DNA of 64,000 nucleotides from Cupriavidus sp. (GTDB taxonomy: Bacteria > Pseudomonadota > Gammaproteobacteria > Burkholderiales > Burkholderiaceae). A program made the position numbers and the translations under genes. Location of the stretch: positions 124,001 to 188,000 of the forward strand of contig JAPSLP010000003.1 in the NCBI GenBank assembly GCA_031180665.1, in the 5' to 3' direction. How positions within the stretch are numbered: the stretch's first letter is position 1; every line of letters begins with the position of its first letter. The notes beneath the pieces were generated by a model that did not search any database, was not told where the DNA came from, and was given only the letters and a program-made list of their open reading frames with translations. Of the stretch, positions 35,836-44,679 are shown one piece after another.

Positions 35836-37638
35836 CTACGCCTCTGACGGAAACCAGGCTTGCGGGACTTGCACTGACATGGCCAGCAGAATCTGCGCCA
35901 TTCCCTTGCCCAGCGCATCGTTCCGCAGCGAGGCCATTCCTCCACCGTCCAATGCCCGCTCGCACACAAAGTTGAAGGCGTCGATCCCCGGCACTTCATA
36001 GCGCGTCACGGGACCCTCGACCAGGTGCCCCAGGTAACGGCCCACGCTCTCGGCAGTCAATTGGGCGCGCAAAAGCGGCAGCCACTTCGATTGGCGGGCA
36101 ATGACACCAATGTTGGAAGTATTGCCTTTGTCGCCAGAGCGAGCCCAAGCTAGACGGATCAGTGGCACAGTGATTGACGGCAGGGACAGTTCCTCTGACT
36201 CGAGTCCAATATTGAGGTCCTCAGACGCGGGAGCGATGTCGCTAGCAGTCTGCGATGCGGGGGGGACGTGGAGCGGAACACCGTCCAAATCGACATGCGG
36301 CTCAACGCATGCCTTATCCAGGAGGAAAGCGTATTGCCGAATCATGGGCGACACTGATGCACGCCCCGAAAATCCCGTCGTACCGGGGGCCCAGGATGTG
36401 CCTGCTGGCGCAATCTCGCGCGATAGTAGTTCGAGCGCCGCCTTGTCCTTATGGCAGGCTGACAGACGCAAGATGACTTCGCGAGTGCCAAAGGCCTGCG
36501 CATCTGGGCCAAAGCAACTCTCGGCGCCCAGCACTTCAATATGGATGCGGCTGAAAGGTTCGAGCCCCTGGACCGCGAGCATCTCACCGACACGTTCAAA
36601 AATCGCTTCGCCGGTGCGGCGCGCTTTGGCCACAGCGTCAAAGCCGACAATGGTCATTTGCGCGGAGGTCTTGAAGCCGTCCATATAGGTGGCGCAGACC
36701 TTGTAGTTGTGGGTCGGTGCGCGCCCACGGGCGCCTTTCACCAGCACACGCTGCGGGCCGTCGTGGGTCATCTGCACCTGGGTAAAGTCGCAAATCACGT
36801 CGGGCAACAGGTAAGCCGCCGGATCACCGATCTCGTAGAGCATCTGCTCAGCCACCACCTGCGGTGCGACGAGCCCCCCTGTGCGTTCTGGCTTGGTGAC
36901 GACAAAACTGCCATCGGACTTGCATTCGACGATGGGATAACCGATATGCGCCCAATCTGGCACGCTGTCCCAGTCGGTGTGCAGTCCGCCTGTAGCCTGG
37001 CACCCACACTCCAGGATATGACCCGCCAAGCTGCCACAGGCCAACTTGTCCCAGTCGGTGGCCGACCAGCCGAACTCGTGCATGAGAATTCCCAGCGTGA
37101 CAGCTGAGTCCACGCAGCGGCCGGTGATAACGATGTCCGCCCCCGCGTCTAGCGCCGCCTTGATGCTCCCGGCACCCAGATACGCGTTTGCTGTCAGCAC
37201 CTTGGACGGCAGCGGCGCCCCACTTTGCAGTTCGGTCACCGGGGGCTCAGCTTCTCGCAACTGCGCCAGCTGCGGCATAACATCGTCACCCGTTACCAAG
37301 GCGATCTTGATAGAAACATTTTGCTCCGCCGCCAGGGCCCGCAAGGCATCGGCACAGCCCTGCGGATTCACGCCGCCGGCGTTGCTGACGACGCGTATGC
37401 CCTTGTCTACGACATCATGGAGAACGCTCTTCATTGCCACCGTGACAAAGTCCGTGGCATAGCCAAGTTCGGGCTTTTTAAGCCGGGCGGACGCCATGAT
37501 GGACATGGTAAGTTCAGCCAGATAGTCGAACACCAGGTAGTCAACCTGGCCCCTAGCCACCAACTGCGGCGCACCCACGCTGGAATCACCCCAAAATCCC
37601 GAAGCGCCCCCAATTCGTATCACTCTGTCCTGACTCAT
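35836..37638 (-). CDS. AtuA-family (DUF1446) protein
   Basis: 600 residues from the ATG at 37638, which overlaps the enoyl-CoA hydratase stop (ATGA). The start VIRIGGASGFWGDSSVGAP and the segments GIRVVSNAGGVNPQGCADAL, AYLGAGSIKAALDAGADIVI and GHILECGCQATGG are family hallmarks. The last ~110 residues form a separate alpha/beta tail (RLAWARSGDKGNTSNIGV). AtuA is needed for acyclic terpene utilisation in Pseudomonas, but its chemistry is unknown. Here it is fused in operon with an enoyl-CoA hydratase and a CoA-transferase, without the geranyl-CoA carboxylase genes seen in atu clusters. Confidence 0.92.
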   Translation of the reverse strand: MSQDRVIRIGGASGFWGDSSVGAPQLVARGQVDYLVFDYLAELTMSIMASARLKKPELGYATDFVTVAMKSVLHDVVDKGIRVVSNAGGVNPQGCADALRALAAEQNVSIKIALVTGDDVMPQLAQLREAEPPVTELQSGAPLPSKVLTANAYLGAGSIKAALDAGADIVITGRCVDSAVTLGILMHEFGWSATDWDKLACGSLAGHILECGCQATGGLHTDWDSVPDWAHIGYPIVECKSDGSFVVTKPERTGGLVAPQVVAEQMLYEIGDPAAYLLPDVICDFTQVQMTHDGPQRVLVKGARGRAPTHNYKVCATYMDGFKTSAQMTIVGFDAVAKARRTGEAIFERVGEMLAVQGLEPFSRIHIEVLGAESCFGPDAQAFGTREVILRLSACHKDKAALELLSREIAPAGTSWAPGTTGFSGRASVSPMIRQYAFLLDKACVEPHVDLDGVPLHVPPASQTASDIAPASEDLNIGLESEELSLPSITVPLIRLAWARSGDKGNTSNIGVIARQSKWLPLLRAQLTAESVGRYLGHLVEGPVTRYEVPGIDAFNFVCERALDGGGMASLRNDALGKGMAQILLAMSVQVPQAWFPSEA

Positions 37639-38417
37639 CGGCCGCTCCATTGCGGTTGCCGCCTTTCGCGAAATGCCAGCTGACCTTCGGCAGCATCTTC
37701 GGACAGCGCGAAGAGGCTTATCTGTCCTTCAGTGAACGCCACGGACTGTTCAAAGGTCATGTGTTCGACATGCTTCATGACATATAAGCCGCGACGGACT
37801 GCGGCCGGTGATTTATCCAAAATCCGAGCCAACAGTGCTTGCACGGCGCCATCCAAGTCCGTACTGACCTCGTTGACAAGGCCGTAATCCAGCGCGGTGG
37901 GCGCATCCACGGACTCGCCGGTGATGCACATCTGGGTTAGCGCGCGCCGGCCTAGCAAGCCTTGCAGCACGCTTAATACCTGGGCTGGAAACACACCGAT
38001 TTTCACTTCTGGCAGACCAAAGCGAGCATGTGGTGCGGCGATCGCCAAGTCACACATCGCTAGCAGGCCCATGCCACCAGCCATACATGCACCGTTGACA
38101 CGTGCAATCAGGGGCACACGCGCAGCCTTCGCTGTACGCAACAGATTGGCGAAAGCATGCTGCGGTTCGGAGTAGTCGAACTTGAACGATGTGCCAGTCT
38201 GTAGATCTGCCCCAGCGCAGAATGCCTTGTCCCCCGCCCCGCTGACCACGATTGCCCGCAGTTCGCGATCGGTGCGGGCGCGCTCCATCGCTTCGGTCAG
38301 CCCAGCAATGACGTTCGGGCTCATGGCGTTGCGCCGCTCTTGGCGGTCTATGGTCAGCCACAGCACACCGTCTTCCTTACGACTGTGAAGCTCAACGGTT
38401 GCTTTTTCCGCATTCAT
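37635..38417 (-). CDS. Enoyl-CoA hydratase/isomerase
   Basis: 260 residues from the ATG at 38417, overlapping the CoA-transferase stop by four bases. Crotonase-fold markers: AFCAGADLQTG for the first oxyanion-hole segment, NGACMAGGMGLLAMCDLAIA for the second, and RFGLPEVKIGVFP containing a catalytic Glu. It likely hydrates or isomerises an enoyl-CoA made by the acyl-CoA dehydrogenase of the same gene row. It overlaps the AtuA gene as well, so the three are probably co-translated. Confidence 0.92.
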   Translation of the reverse strand: MNAEKATVELHSRKEDGVLWLTIDRQERRNAMSPNVIAGLTEAMERARTDRELRAIVVSGAGDKAFCAGADLQTGTSFKFDYSEPQHAFANLLRTAKAARVPLIARVNGACMAGGMGLLAMCDLAIAAPHARFGLPEVKIGVFPAQVLSVLQGLLGRRALTQMCITGESVDAPTALDYGLVNEVSTDLDGAVQALLARILDKSPAAVRRGLYVMKHVEHMTFEQSVAFTEGQISLFALSEDAAEGQLAFRERRQPQWSGR

Positions 38418-39670
38418 GCCGCTTGCTCCGATCCGAGGTTCGACGTAGCACAAGCTACGCGAGCAGCGCCCTTGGCTATGAAATCCGCGATTTCTTCGTC
38501 GTTAAACCCTGCTTCTCGCAGCACCTCGGCGGTGTGCTCGCCTAGCATTGGCACTGGCCGGTGGTTGGCCGGCGGGGTACCAGACCATTCGCTGGGGACA
38601 GCGGTCTCCACAATTTGACCTACCACTGGGTGCATGGTCTTCCTGAAGAAGCCGGTGGCCGCCAGATGCTCGTCCTCCAGTAGCGTGTCGAAGGTGTGCA
38701 TGGGGAAGATGGGAATCTCATTGACGGGCAGCAGCTCAAACACCTCCGCAGTAGTGCGCTGCTCGAGCTCGTCGGAAATCAACTGGTAGAGCGCATCAAT
38801 GGATTCGGTGCGCGAGCGAATATCTCTGAAGCGCGCGTCAGTCTTTAGCCAGTCGCCCTTCCCTACGGCATGCAGGAATATGTCCCATTGCCTGTCGGTA
38901 TAGATGATGCAGCACACATAGCCATCCAGGGTCTTGAAGGGACGCCGGTTCGGAGTCATCACGCGCGGGTAGCCACATTCGCCCTTAGCGGGCACAAAGG
39001 TTCTTCCATAAAGGTGATCGCCGAGCAGAAAGGGCACCATGGTTTCGAACATCGGCACTTCTATGAACTGACCCTGCCCTGTGCGCTCGCGTGCGTACAA
39101 GGCCGTGGTGATCACTCCAAACGCGTACAGCCCTACGGAGCGATCTACAACGGTGCTGGGCACATAGCGCGGGACGCCTCCTTGAACCTCTCCCACGGCC
39201 GCGGCCAAGCCAGTGGCAGCCTGGATCAGGTCGTCATACGCTGCCTTCGCGGCATAGGGCCCGCGCTGAGAAAAGCCAACTAGACTGACATAGATCAAGC
39301 GCGGATTGATCGCCGTGAGGCGGTCATAGTCCAAGCCCAGTCGCCGCATGGCCGCGGGTCGCACATTCGTGACAAATACATCGGCCTCTTGGACCAACCT
39401 CAGCAACGCTTCAATAGCCTCAGGCGTCTTCAAGTCCAGCGCCAAGCTGCGCTTGTTGCGGTTTAGACCGAGAAAGATTGGGCCTAATCCGATGTCGCCA
39501 GACGGCCCGATGCCGCGTGTGGAATCGCCTTGGGGTGCCTCAACTTTGATGACATCCGCGCCCAGGTCACCCAGCATCTGGGTTGCCGAGGGCCCCATGA
39601 ACACGGTGGTCAAATCCAGCACCCGCACACCGTGGAGCGGGCCCGAAACGTTGCTCAAAGTACAAGTCAT
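38414..39670 (-). CDS. CaiB/BaiF (class III) CoA-transferase
   Basis: 418 residues from an ATG at 39670; the frame can begin 24 codons earlier, but the family start matches GPLHGVRVLDLTTVFMGP. Further hallmarks are MLGDLGADVIKVEAPQGDST, LALDLKTPEAIEALLRLV, and YDDLIQAATGLAAAVG, in which an Asp is the nucleophile that carries CoA. It should activate the imported carboxylic acid by CoA transfer. It is the second gene after the Bug receptor, with 165 bases between them. Confidence 0.92.
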   Translation of the reverse strand: MTCTLSNVSGPLHGVRVLDLTTVFMGPSATQMLGDLGADVIKVEAPQGDSTRGIGPSGDIGLGPIFLGLNRNKRSLALDLKTPEAIEALLRLVQEADVFVTNVRPAAMRRLGLDYDRLTAINPRLIYVSLVGFSQRGPYAAKAAYDDLIQAATGLAAAVGEVQGGVPRYVPSTVVDRSVGLYAFGVITTALYARERTGQGQFIEVPMFETMVPFLLGDHLYGRTFVPAKGECGYPRVMTPNRRPFKTLDGYVCCIIYTDRQWDIFLHAVGKGDWLKTDARFRDIRSRTESIDALYQLISDELEQRTTAEVFELLPVNEIPIFPMHTFDTLLEDEHLAATGFFRKTMHPVVGQIVETAVPSEWSGTPPANHRPVPMLGEHTAEVLREAGFNDEEIADFIAKGAARVACATSNLGSEQAA

Positions 39671-39835
39671 AATGACACTGATATCCCTTCGTTTATTGGG
39701 CTGCGATGTCGCATGCGGAAAGATGTGGGTGACTGAGTGCATGAATGCGTCCGTCAGTCATGTATCCAGGATTTAGCAAGAGGTGCCCGTGTCGAGGGGG
39801 GCGTCTTACGTACTCACACGGAAAAAGATCAGGTG

Positions 39836-40816
39836 TCATTCCGGCTGGATTCCGGCAGCTCGAATCACCTTCCCCCATTTTTCGGTTTCGCGAAGCTGGA
39901 GATTCGCCAACCCTTGCGCAGTGGTCGTGTAGGGTGCCAGTCCAGCGTTGTTGAAGACGGAGCCGATCGCCGGGGTCTTAGCACCAGCAACCAACACTTC
40001 GTTTAACCGCTGGATTACATCCCGTGCGGTACTTTTCGGTGCGTAAACCGCGACCCAGTAGTACAGCTCATAGCCCTTAATGCCCGATTCCATAATCGTC
40101 GGCACATTCGTTAAGGCCTCGGAACGCGTGGCGCCAGCATAGCCAATGGCCCTGAGTTTTCCGGCCCTTACCATGGGCGTGGCCGTTGGCGCATCGGCAA
40201 ACATAAAGTCGAGCTGTCCACCCATGAGGTCGGTCAAGGCTTGGGGGCTGCTCTTATAGGGCACGTACAGAACCTTCGCGCCCGTCATCTGACCGAGCAT
40301 CTCCGCACTCACACGGCCAGACGAATTGGCGGCGCCATAGCTCAATTCGTGCTTCTTTCCTGCTTGTATTAATTCCGCCACCGTCTTGTAGGGACTCGAC
40401 GGAGGCACCACCAGCACAGTGGAACCGCGTGCCAGCGCGGCTATGGGGGCGAAATCGGCGACCGGGTCATAGGGCAGCTTCTTGAACAGGTGTGGGTTAG
40501 CCGATTGGGTAGTGTTCGTCGTCACAAACAACGTGTAACCGTCGGGTGATGCCTTGGCTACAGCCAGTGCGGCGATGAAGCCATTTGCACCCGGTCTGTT
40601 TTCGACGACTACCGGCGTTCCCGGCCATGCAGTCTGCATTGAGGCAGCCATCGCGCGGGCCACTTGATCGGTGCCAGAGCCGGCGGCAAAGGGAACCACA
40701 AGTGTGATCGGTTTGCTGGGATAGTTCTCTGCCAAAACCGGGGTGGATGTGACGAGTACCGCCGCCATGGCGCATGCAAGGCGCCGCAAGAATGATTCCT
40801 TCACCTTTGTCTCCAA
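39836..40816 (-). CDS. Bug-family periplasmic solute-binding protein
   Basis: 326 residues. A signal peptide ends at VLAENYPSKPI, then comes the family block ITLVVPFAAGSGTDQVARAM, VVVENRPGANGFIAALAV and DGYTLFVTTNTTQS. These are tripartite tricarboxylate-type receptors, amplified in Burkholderiales, which bind organic acids and are commonly found without their membrane partners, as here. First gene of the operon that leads into the CoA-transferase; its ligand is probably the substrate of that pathway. The C-terminus ends AAGIQPE, like the second Bug protein at 50253. Confidence 0.92.
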   Translation of the reverse strand: METKVKESFLRRLACAMAAVLVTSTPVLAENYPSKPITLVVPFAAGSGTDQVARAMAASMQTAWPGTPVVVENRPGANGFIAALAVAKASPDGYTLFVTTNTTQSANPHLFKKLPYDPVADFAPIAALARGSTVLVVPPSSPYKTVAELIQAGKKHELSYGAANSSGRVSAEMLGQMTGAKVLYVPYKSSPQALTDLMGGQLDFMFADAPTATPMVRAGKLRAIGYAGATRSEALTNVPTIMESGIKGYELYYWVAVYAPKSTARDVIQRLNEVLVAGAKTPAIGSVFNNAGLAPYTTTAQGLANLQLRETEKWGKVIRAAGIQPE

Positions 40817-40833
40817 TGTTCCCGCTTGTGTTG

Positions 40834-40859
40834 CGGTTTCGGGTATTTTGCGGAAACCG
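40834..40859. promoter_or_regulatory. Likely LysR operator between Bug gene and LysR gene
   Basis: Perfect seven-base dyad CGGTTTC-N12-GAAACCG in the 96-base space between the divergent starts at 40816 and 40913. Position, symmetry and spacing fit a binding site for the adjacent LysR protein controlling both directions. Confidence 0.6.
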
Positions 40860-40912
40860 GAGCAAGAGAAGAAGTAGAATAATCAGATGGAATCGATAAC
40901 GCGGAGGCATAG

Positions 40913-41842
40913 ATGCGGACAACTCTCACCTTGAAGCAGCTCGAAGCCATCCTTGCGATTGCAAAGCATGGCAACTTCACAGCGGCGGCGGAACACCTAC
41001 ATGTGTCTCAACCAGCACTCAGCCGGATCGTGCGCCTTGCGGAAGAAAGCCTGGGAACGCGGATCTTCGACCGCGACACCCGCAGCGTGACCCTAACGCC
41101 AGAGGGCGAGGAGTTGATTCCCATTGCCACGCGGGTGTTGGACGAGTTCAACGAATCCACGGGAGAGCTGTACCAGTTCATGGAAGGTAAGCGGGGACGG
41201 GTACGGGTTTCTGCGCTGCCGTCCATCGCCCAATACCTGCTCTTGGATTCTGTCAAGCGCTACTGCACCGACTATCCGGGAGTCGGGTTCACCTTGAGGG
41301 TAGATACTGCGGATCAAATCCTCGCTCTGCTGGAGCGCCGCGAAATTGATGTCGGGCTGGGTGTGCAACCGCCACCGGACGGTCGATTCAACTATCGCCA
41401 CCTGTACGATGACCACTTCGTGCTGGTGTGTCCGCGAAATGACGCATTGAACGATCCCAAGACGCGAGACCAGGCGTTAAGCTGGCGAGTCTTCGCCAGC
41501 CGCCCATTCATCGCTGTTACACCCGGCACCAGTACCCGCGCAGCAACGGATGCCGCATTTACCGAAGCCGGAGTTACGATCCGCCCGGTGCTGGAAGTCG
41601 CGAGCCTGGACTTGCAGTTGATCGGTGGGCTGGTTGCCGCGGGTTTGGGTTTGACGGCTTTGCCTCGGAGTACCTTCGCCCATCTGGGACAGGCGGGCTT
41701 AGCAGCGCGCTCTTTGCACGAACCAGTCATGCAACGTCGCATTGGTATTTTGAGCCTGGCGGGACGCAGCATGTCGACCGCCGTGGAGCGCTTTTGCTCA
41801 TATGTTGAGCAAAACGCGCTGTCCCATGTTGTTGGGGATTAA
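40913..41842 (+). CDS. LysR-type transcriptional regulator of the AtuA-type catabolic operon
   Basis: 309 residues. Helix-turn-helix region LKQLEAILAIAKHGNFTAAA and VSQPALSRIVRLAEESLGTR, followed by the two-lobed effector domain (RVSALPSIAQYLLLDSVKR onward). It is divergent from the Bug receptor gene and shares a dyad operator with it, so it most likely activates the operon in response to a pathway intermediate. AGG sits just before the ATG. Confidence 0.93.
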   Translation: MRTTLTLKQLEAILAIAKHGNFTAAAEHLHVSQPALSRIVRLAEESLGTRIFDRDTRSVTLTPEGEELIPIATRVLDEFNESTGELYQFMEGKRGRVRVSALPSIAQYLLLDSVKRYCTDYPGVGFTLRVDTADQILALLERREIDVGLGVQPPPDGRFNYRHLYDDHFVLVCPRNDALNDPKTRDQALSWRVFASRPFIAVTPGTSTRAATDAAFTEAGVTIRPVLEVASLDLQLIGGLVAAGLGLTALPRSTFAHLGQAGLAARSLHEPVMQRRIGILSLAGRSMSTAVERFCSYVEQNALSHVVGD

Positions 41843-42035
41843 AGTTTGGACTGAGAGCTGTCCAGCGCAGCAGCCATGCGGTGGGAGGCGGTAGCAATGG
41901 TACTGACGGAGCCGCTCGGCTATGTTTCGCCTCGCAAAAAACCGGAGGCAAACTACGATCGGGAGCTAAGAAATCCTGTTGGCGAACCGCGCCCAACTTA
42001 ACCCGGCAGCCTCCACGATTGTCCGCCCATTTCAC

Positions 42036-42428
42036 TTACCTGAGCACCTTGGCAGGATCTTCGCCATAGGGAGGGGAGTAAATCACCAGCAGCCTAAGCA
42101 CGCCGCTGGTGACTCTGACGGAATGGAAAACACCCTCGGGAAAGAACAGTACATCGCCACTGGACACCTCATGTTCCGTACCGTCAATTGTGGCAACTCC
42201 AGATCCTTCCAGTATATAAGCGGCCTGCTCCAGACCCGGGTGGGCATGCGGCAAGGCACTTCCTCCGGCCGTAATTTCGCCCAGCAACAATTCCAAGTGA
42301 CGCGCGCCCGTATCGGCCCCAATTAGTCTAATGTTCTTAGTACCATGATGGTTGGCCGGGCTGTAGCCCGATAACTGCGAAGGCCGTATAACACAGCCGC
42401 GAGCACGTTTAGTTTCCATTTGCTTCAC
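42036..42428 (-). CDS. Small single-domain cupin
   Basis: 130 residues. The two cupin motifs are complete: HLELLLGEITAGGSALPHAHPGLEQ (metal-binding HxH...E in its second half) and SSGDVLFFPEGVFHSVRV. It is shorter than cupin dioxygenases and could be a small metal-dependent isomerase, a sensor or a binding protein. It stands alone on the minus strand, downstream of and convergent with the LysR gene. It may serve the same catabolic block, but this is not shown. Confidence 0.85.
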   Translation of the reverse strand: MKQMETKRARGCVIRPSQLSGYSPANHHGTKNIRLIGADTGARHLELLLGEITAGGSALPHAHPGLEQAAYILEGSGVATIDGTEHEVSSGDVLFFPEGVFHSVRVTSGVLRLLVIYSPPYGEDPAKVLR

Positions 42429-42622
42429 CGCCTTTCTCGCTCTTGTAACAGCAAAGAGGCTAACAGAGAGCTCGCGAATCAGGAAATAGCAAAGTCGGAA
42501 CGATTCGATAACGAAAGTGAATCAACGGGCAAATGCATTCGGCTGCTCCGTGCAAACGGTTCGGAATTTGCAATGAACGGAAGATAGGGAGTAACAAGTA
42601 ACAAAATTTCTCAAAACAACGA

Positions 42623-42644
42623 CCCGCTCTGAGGCGGGCCTTTT
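42623..42644 (+). terminator. Rho-independent terminator-like hairpin
   Basis: CCCGC-TCTGAG-GCGGG followed by CCTTTT. The stem is five pairs. It is not downstream of any intact plus-strand gene, so it is probably a relic of the gene debris around 42.6-43.1 kb. Confidence 0.45.
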
Positions 42645-42663
42645 CACCGGTTAAGAACTGAAC

Positions 42664-43137
<474 letters not shown>

Positions 43138-43210
43138 TGCTGCGCCGATCGCCAACAAACAGGCGAAGAACTGCGGTTTGGTCAAATTCTGATGCTTCCG
43201 AAAACGTGGC

Positions 43211-43828
43211 TCAGCTGTTTCGCACTCGGTTGACCTCTTCCTCGACGTCGCGCAAACGATCCTTGCCAAAGAAGATTTCTTCACCGACGAAGAATGTGGG
43301 AGAGCCGAAGGCGCCCCGCGCGTGTGCATCTTGCGTATTCGCCAACAGCCGGTTCTTGACGTCCGGCTGTTGGCTCGCGGCAATCAGGGCGGACGCGTCA
43401 AGACCGGCGGCCGCCAGTTCGCTTGCGATGACCTCCGGCTCGTCCATCTTTTTCTGCCGCTCCCACATGCTGGCGAACACAGCGTCAACATAGGACTCGA
43501 AACAGCCCAACGATTGGGCCGCGACTGCGCCGCGCATGATCTGCAGGGTATTGACCGGAAAGTACGGATTGCTCCTGTACTGAGTCAGTCCGTGCTTGTT
43601 GACGAAGCGATTGAGTTCAAGCAGGCCATAGGCGCGTTTGGCTGGAATCTGCGCATTGGCCTCTGCAGGCGAGCGGTTGTTGCTCAATTTGAACAAGCCG
43701 CCAAGCAGGATCGGGACGTATTCGAACTTGGCTCCGCTCCTGGCCTCGATCTCGGGAATGACCTTATGGCTCAGATAGGCGTTGGGACTTCCGAAGTCGA
43801 ACAGGAATTGGACGGTTATCGGGTTCAT
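43211..43828 (-). CDS. DsbA-fold / 2-hydroxychromene-2-carboxylate isomerase-like protein
   Basis: 205 residues from the ATG of MNPITVQFLFDFGSPNAYL; a GTG 21 codons earlier is possible but overlaps the SDR gene. The kappa-GST/HCCA-isomerase fold is shown by FDFGSPNAYLSHKVIPEIE (the Ser replaces the DsbA CxxC), VPILLGGLFKLSNN, and the C-terminal AFGSPTFFVGEEIFFGKDRL. HCCA isomerases use glutathione to isomerise aromatic-ring cleavage products. It is the last gene of the acyl-CoA synthetase / SDR operon. Confidence 0.88.
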   Translation of the reverse strand: MNPITVQFLFDFGSPNAYLSHKVIPEIEARSGAKFEYVPILLGGLFKLSNNRSPAEANAQIPAKRAYGLLELNRFVNKHGLTQYRSNPYFPVNTLQIMRGAVAAQSLGCFESYVDAVFASMWERQKKMDEPEVIASELAAAGLDASALIAASQQPDVKNRLLANTQDAHARGAFGSPTFFVGEEIFFGKDRLRDVEEEVNRVRNS

Positions 43829-43872
43829 GGCTTGACTTTGCTTCAATGTTTTGAGGGGCCTACGCGCCGCGG

Positions 43873-44601
43873 TTACCACGGCTCCATCCACGGACGGATT
43901 TCGGTCTCATGCGTCCATGCATCGCGCGGTTGCATGTGCAACTGCCAGTAGAGGTCCGCGATGCGCGCCGGATCGACGATGCCCCCTTGGTCCTTGGTGG
44001 CATAACGTGCAGGGAAGTTGGTCCGGATAAATTCGGTGTCAATGGCGCCGTCGATGATCGGATGGGCGACATGAATCCCCTTGGGCCAGAGCTCCCGGGC
44101 CATGCTTTGTGCCAGGGCGCGCAGGCCATGCTTGGCGCCGGCGAAGGCGGCGAAGCCGTCCCTCCCTCTGAGGCTGGCGGTGGCGCCGGTGAAGATGATG
44201 GTGCCGCGACCGCGGGGCAGCATCACCTTGGCTGCTTCTCGCCCCATCAGGAAACCGGCGAAGCAGGCCATCTCCCAGACCTTGTAATAGACCCGTGCCG
44301 TGGTCTCGGTGATTCCGAACCGTACGTTCGCGCCAATGTTGAAGACGGCCACTTCAATCGGCGCTATCTCGGTCTCGATCTTCTGAACGAGAGCCACCAT
44401 CTCCTCCTCCTTGCGCGCATCCGAGCCGAAGCCGTGTGCCTCGCCTCCCTCAGCGCGAATCTGGTCGACAAGGGGCTGGAGCTTGTCGGCGTTACGCCGG
44501 GTCATGCACGCGACATAGCCTTCGCGTGCGAACCGTTTGGCGATGGCGCCGCCTGTGGCGTCTCCAGCTCCAATGACCAGAATTGCCTTTCTGTCTGCCA
44601 T
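43873..44601 (-). CDS. SDR-fold protein lacking catalytic Ser and Tyr
   Basis: 242 residues. The nucleotide-binding start ILVIGAGDATGGAIAKRF and VFNIGANVRFG show an SDR. In the active-site region, TIIFTGATASLRGRDGFAAF then AGAKHGL, the residue at the catalytic Ser position is Ala140, and the YxxxK Tyr is Phe153; Lys157 remains. Classical SDR oxidoreductase chemistry is therefore doubtful, and a binding or lyase-type role is possible. It is between an acyl-CoA synthetase and a HCCA-isomerase-like gene. Confidence 0.88.
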   Translation of the reverse strand: MADRKAILVIGAGDATGGAIAKRFAREGYVACMTRRNADKLQPLVDQIRAEGGEAHGFGSDARKEEEMVALVQKIETEIAPIEVAVFNIGANVRFGITETTARVYYKVWEMACFAGFLMGREAAKVMLPRGRGTIIFTGATASLRGRDGFAAFAGAKHGLRALAQSMARELWPKGIHVAHPIIDGAIDTEFIRTNFPARYATKDQGGIVDPARIADLYWQLHMQPRDAWTHETEIRPWMEPW

Positions 44602-44679
44602 GGTTGTCTCCTTTGGATGTGGGGCACGAGTAGGCCTACTGGATCGCGCCAGGACGGTCGCAGCGGCGTTCTCGAAATT

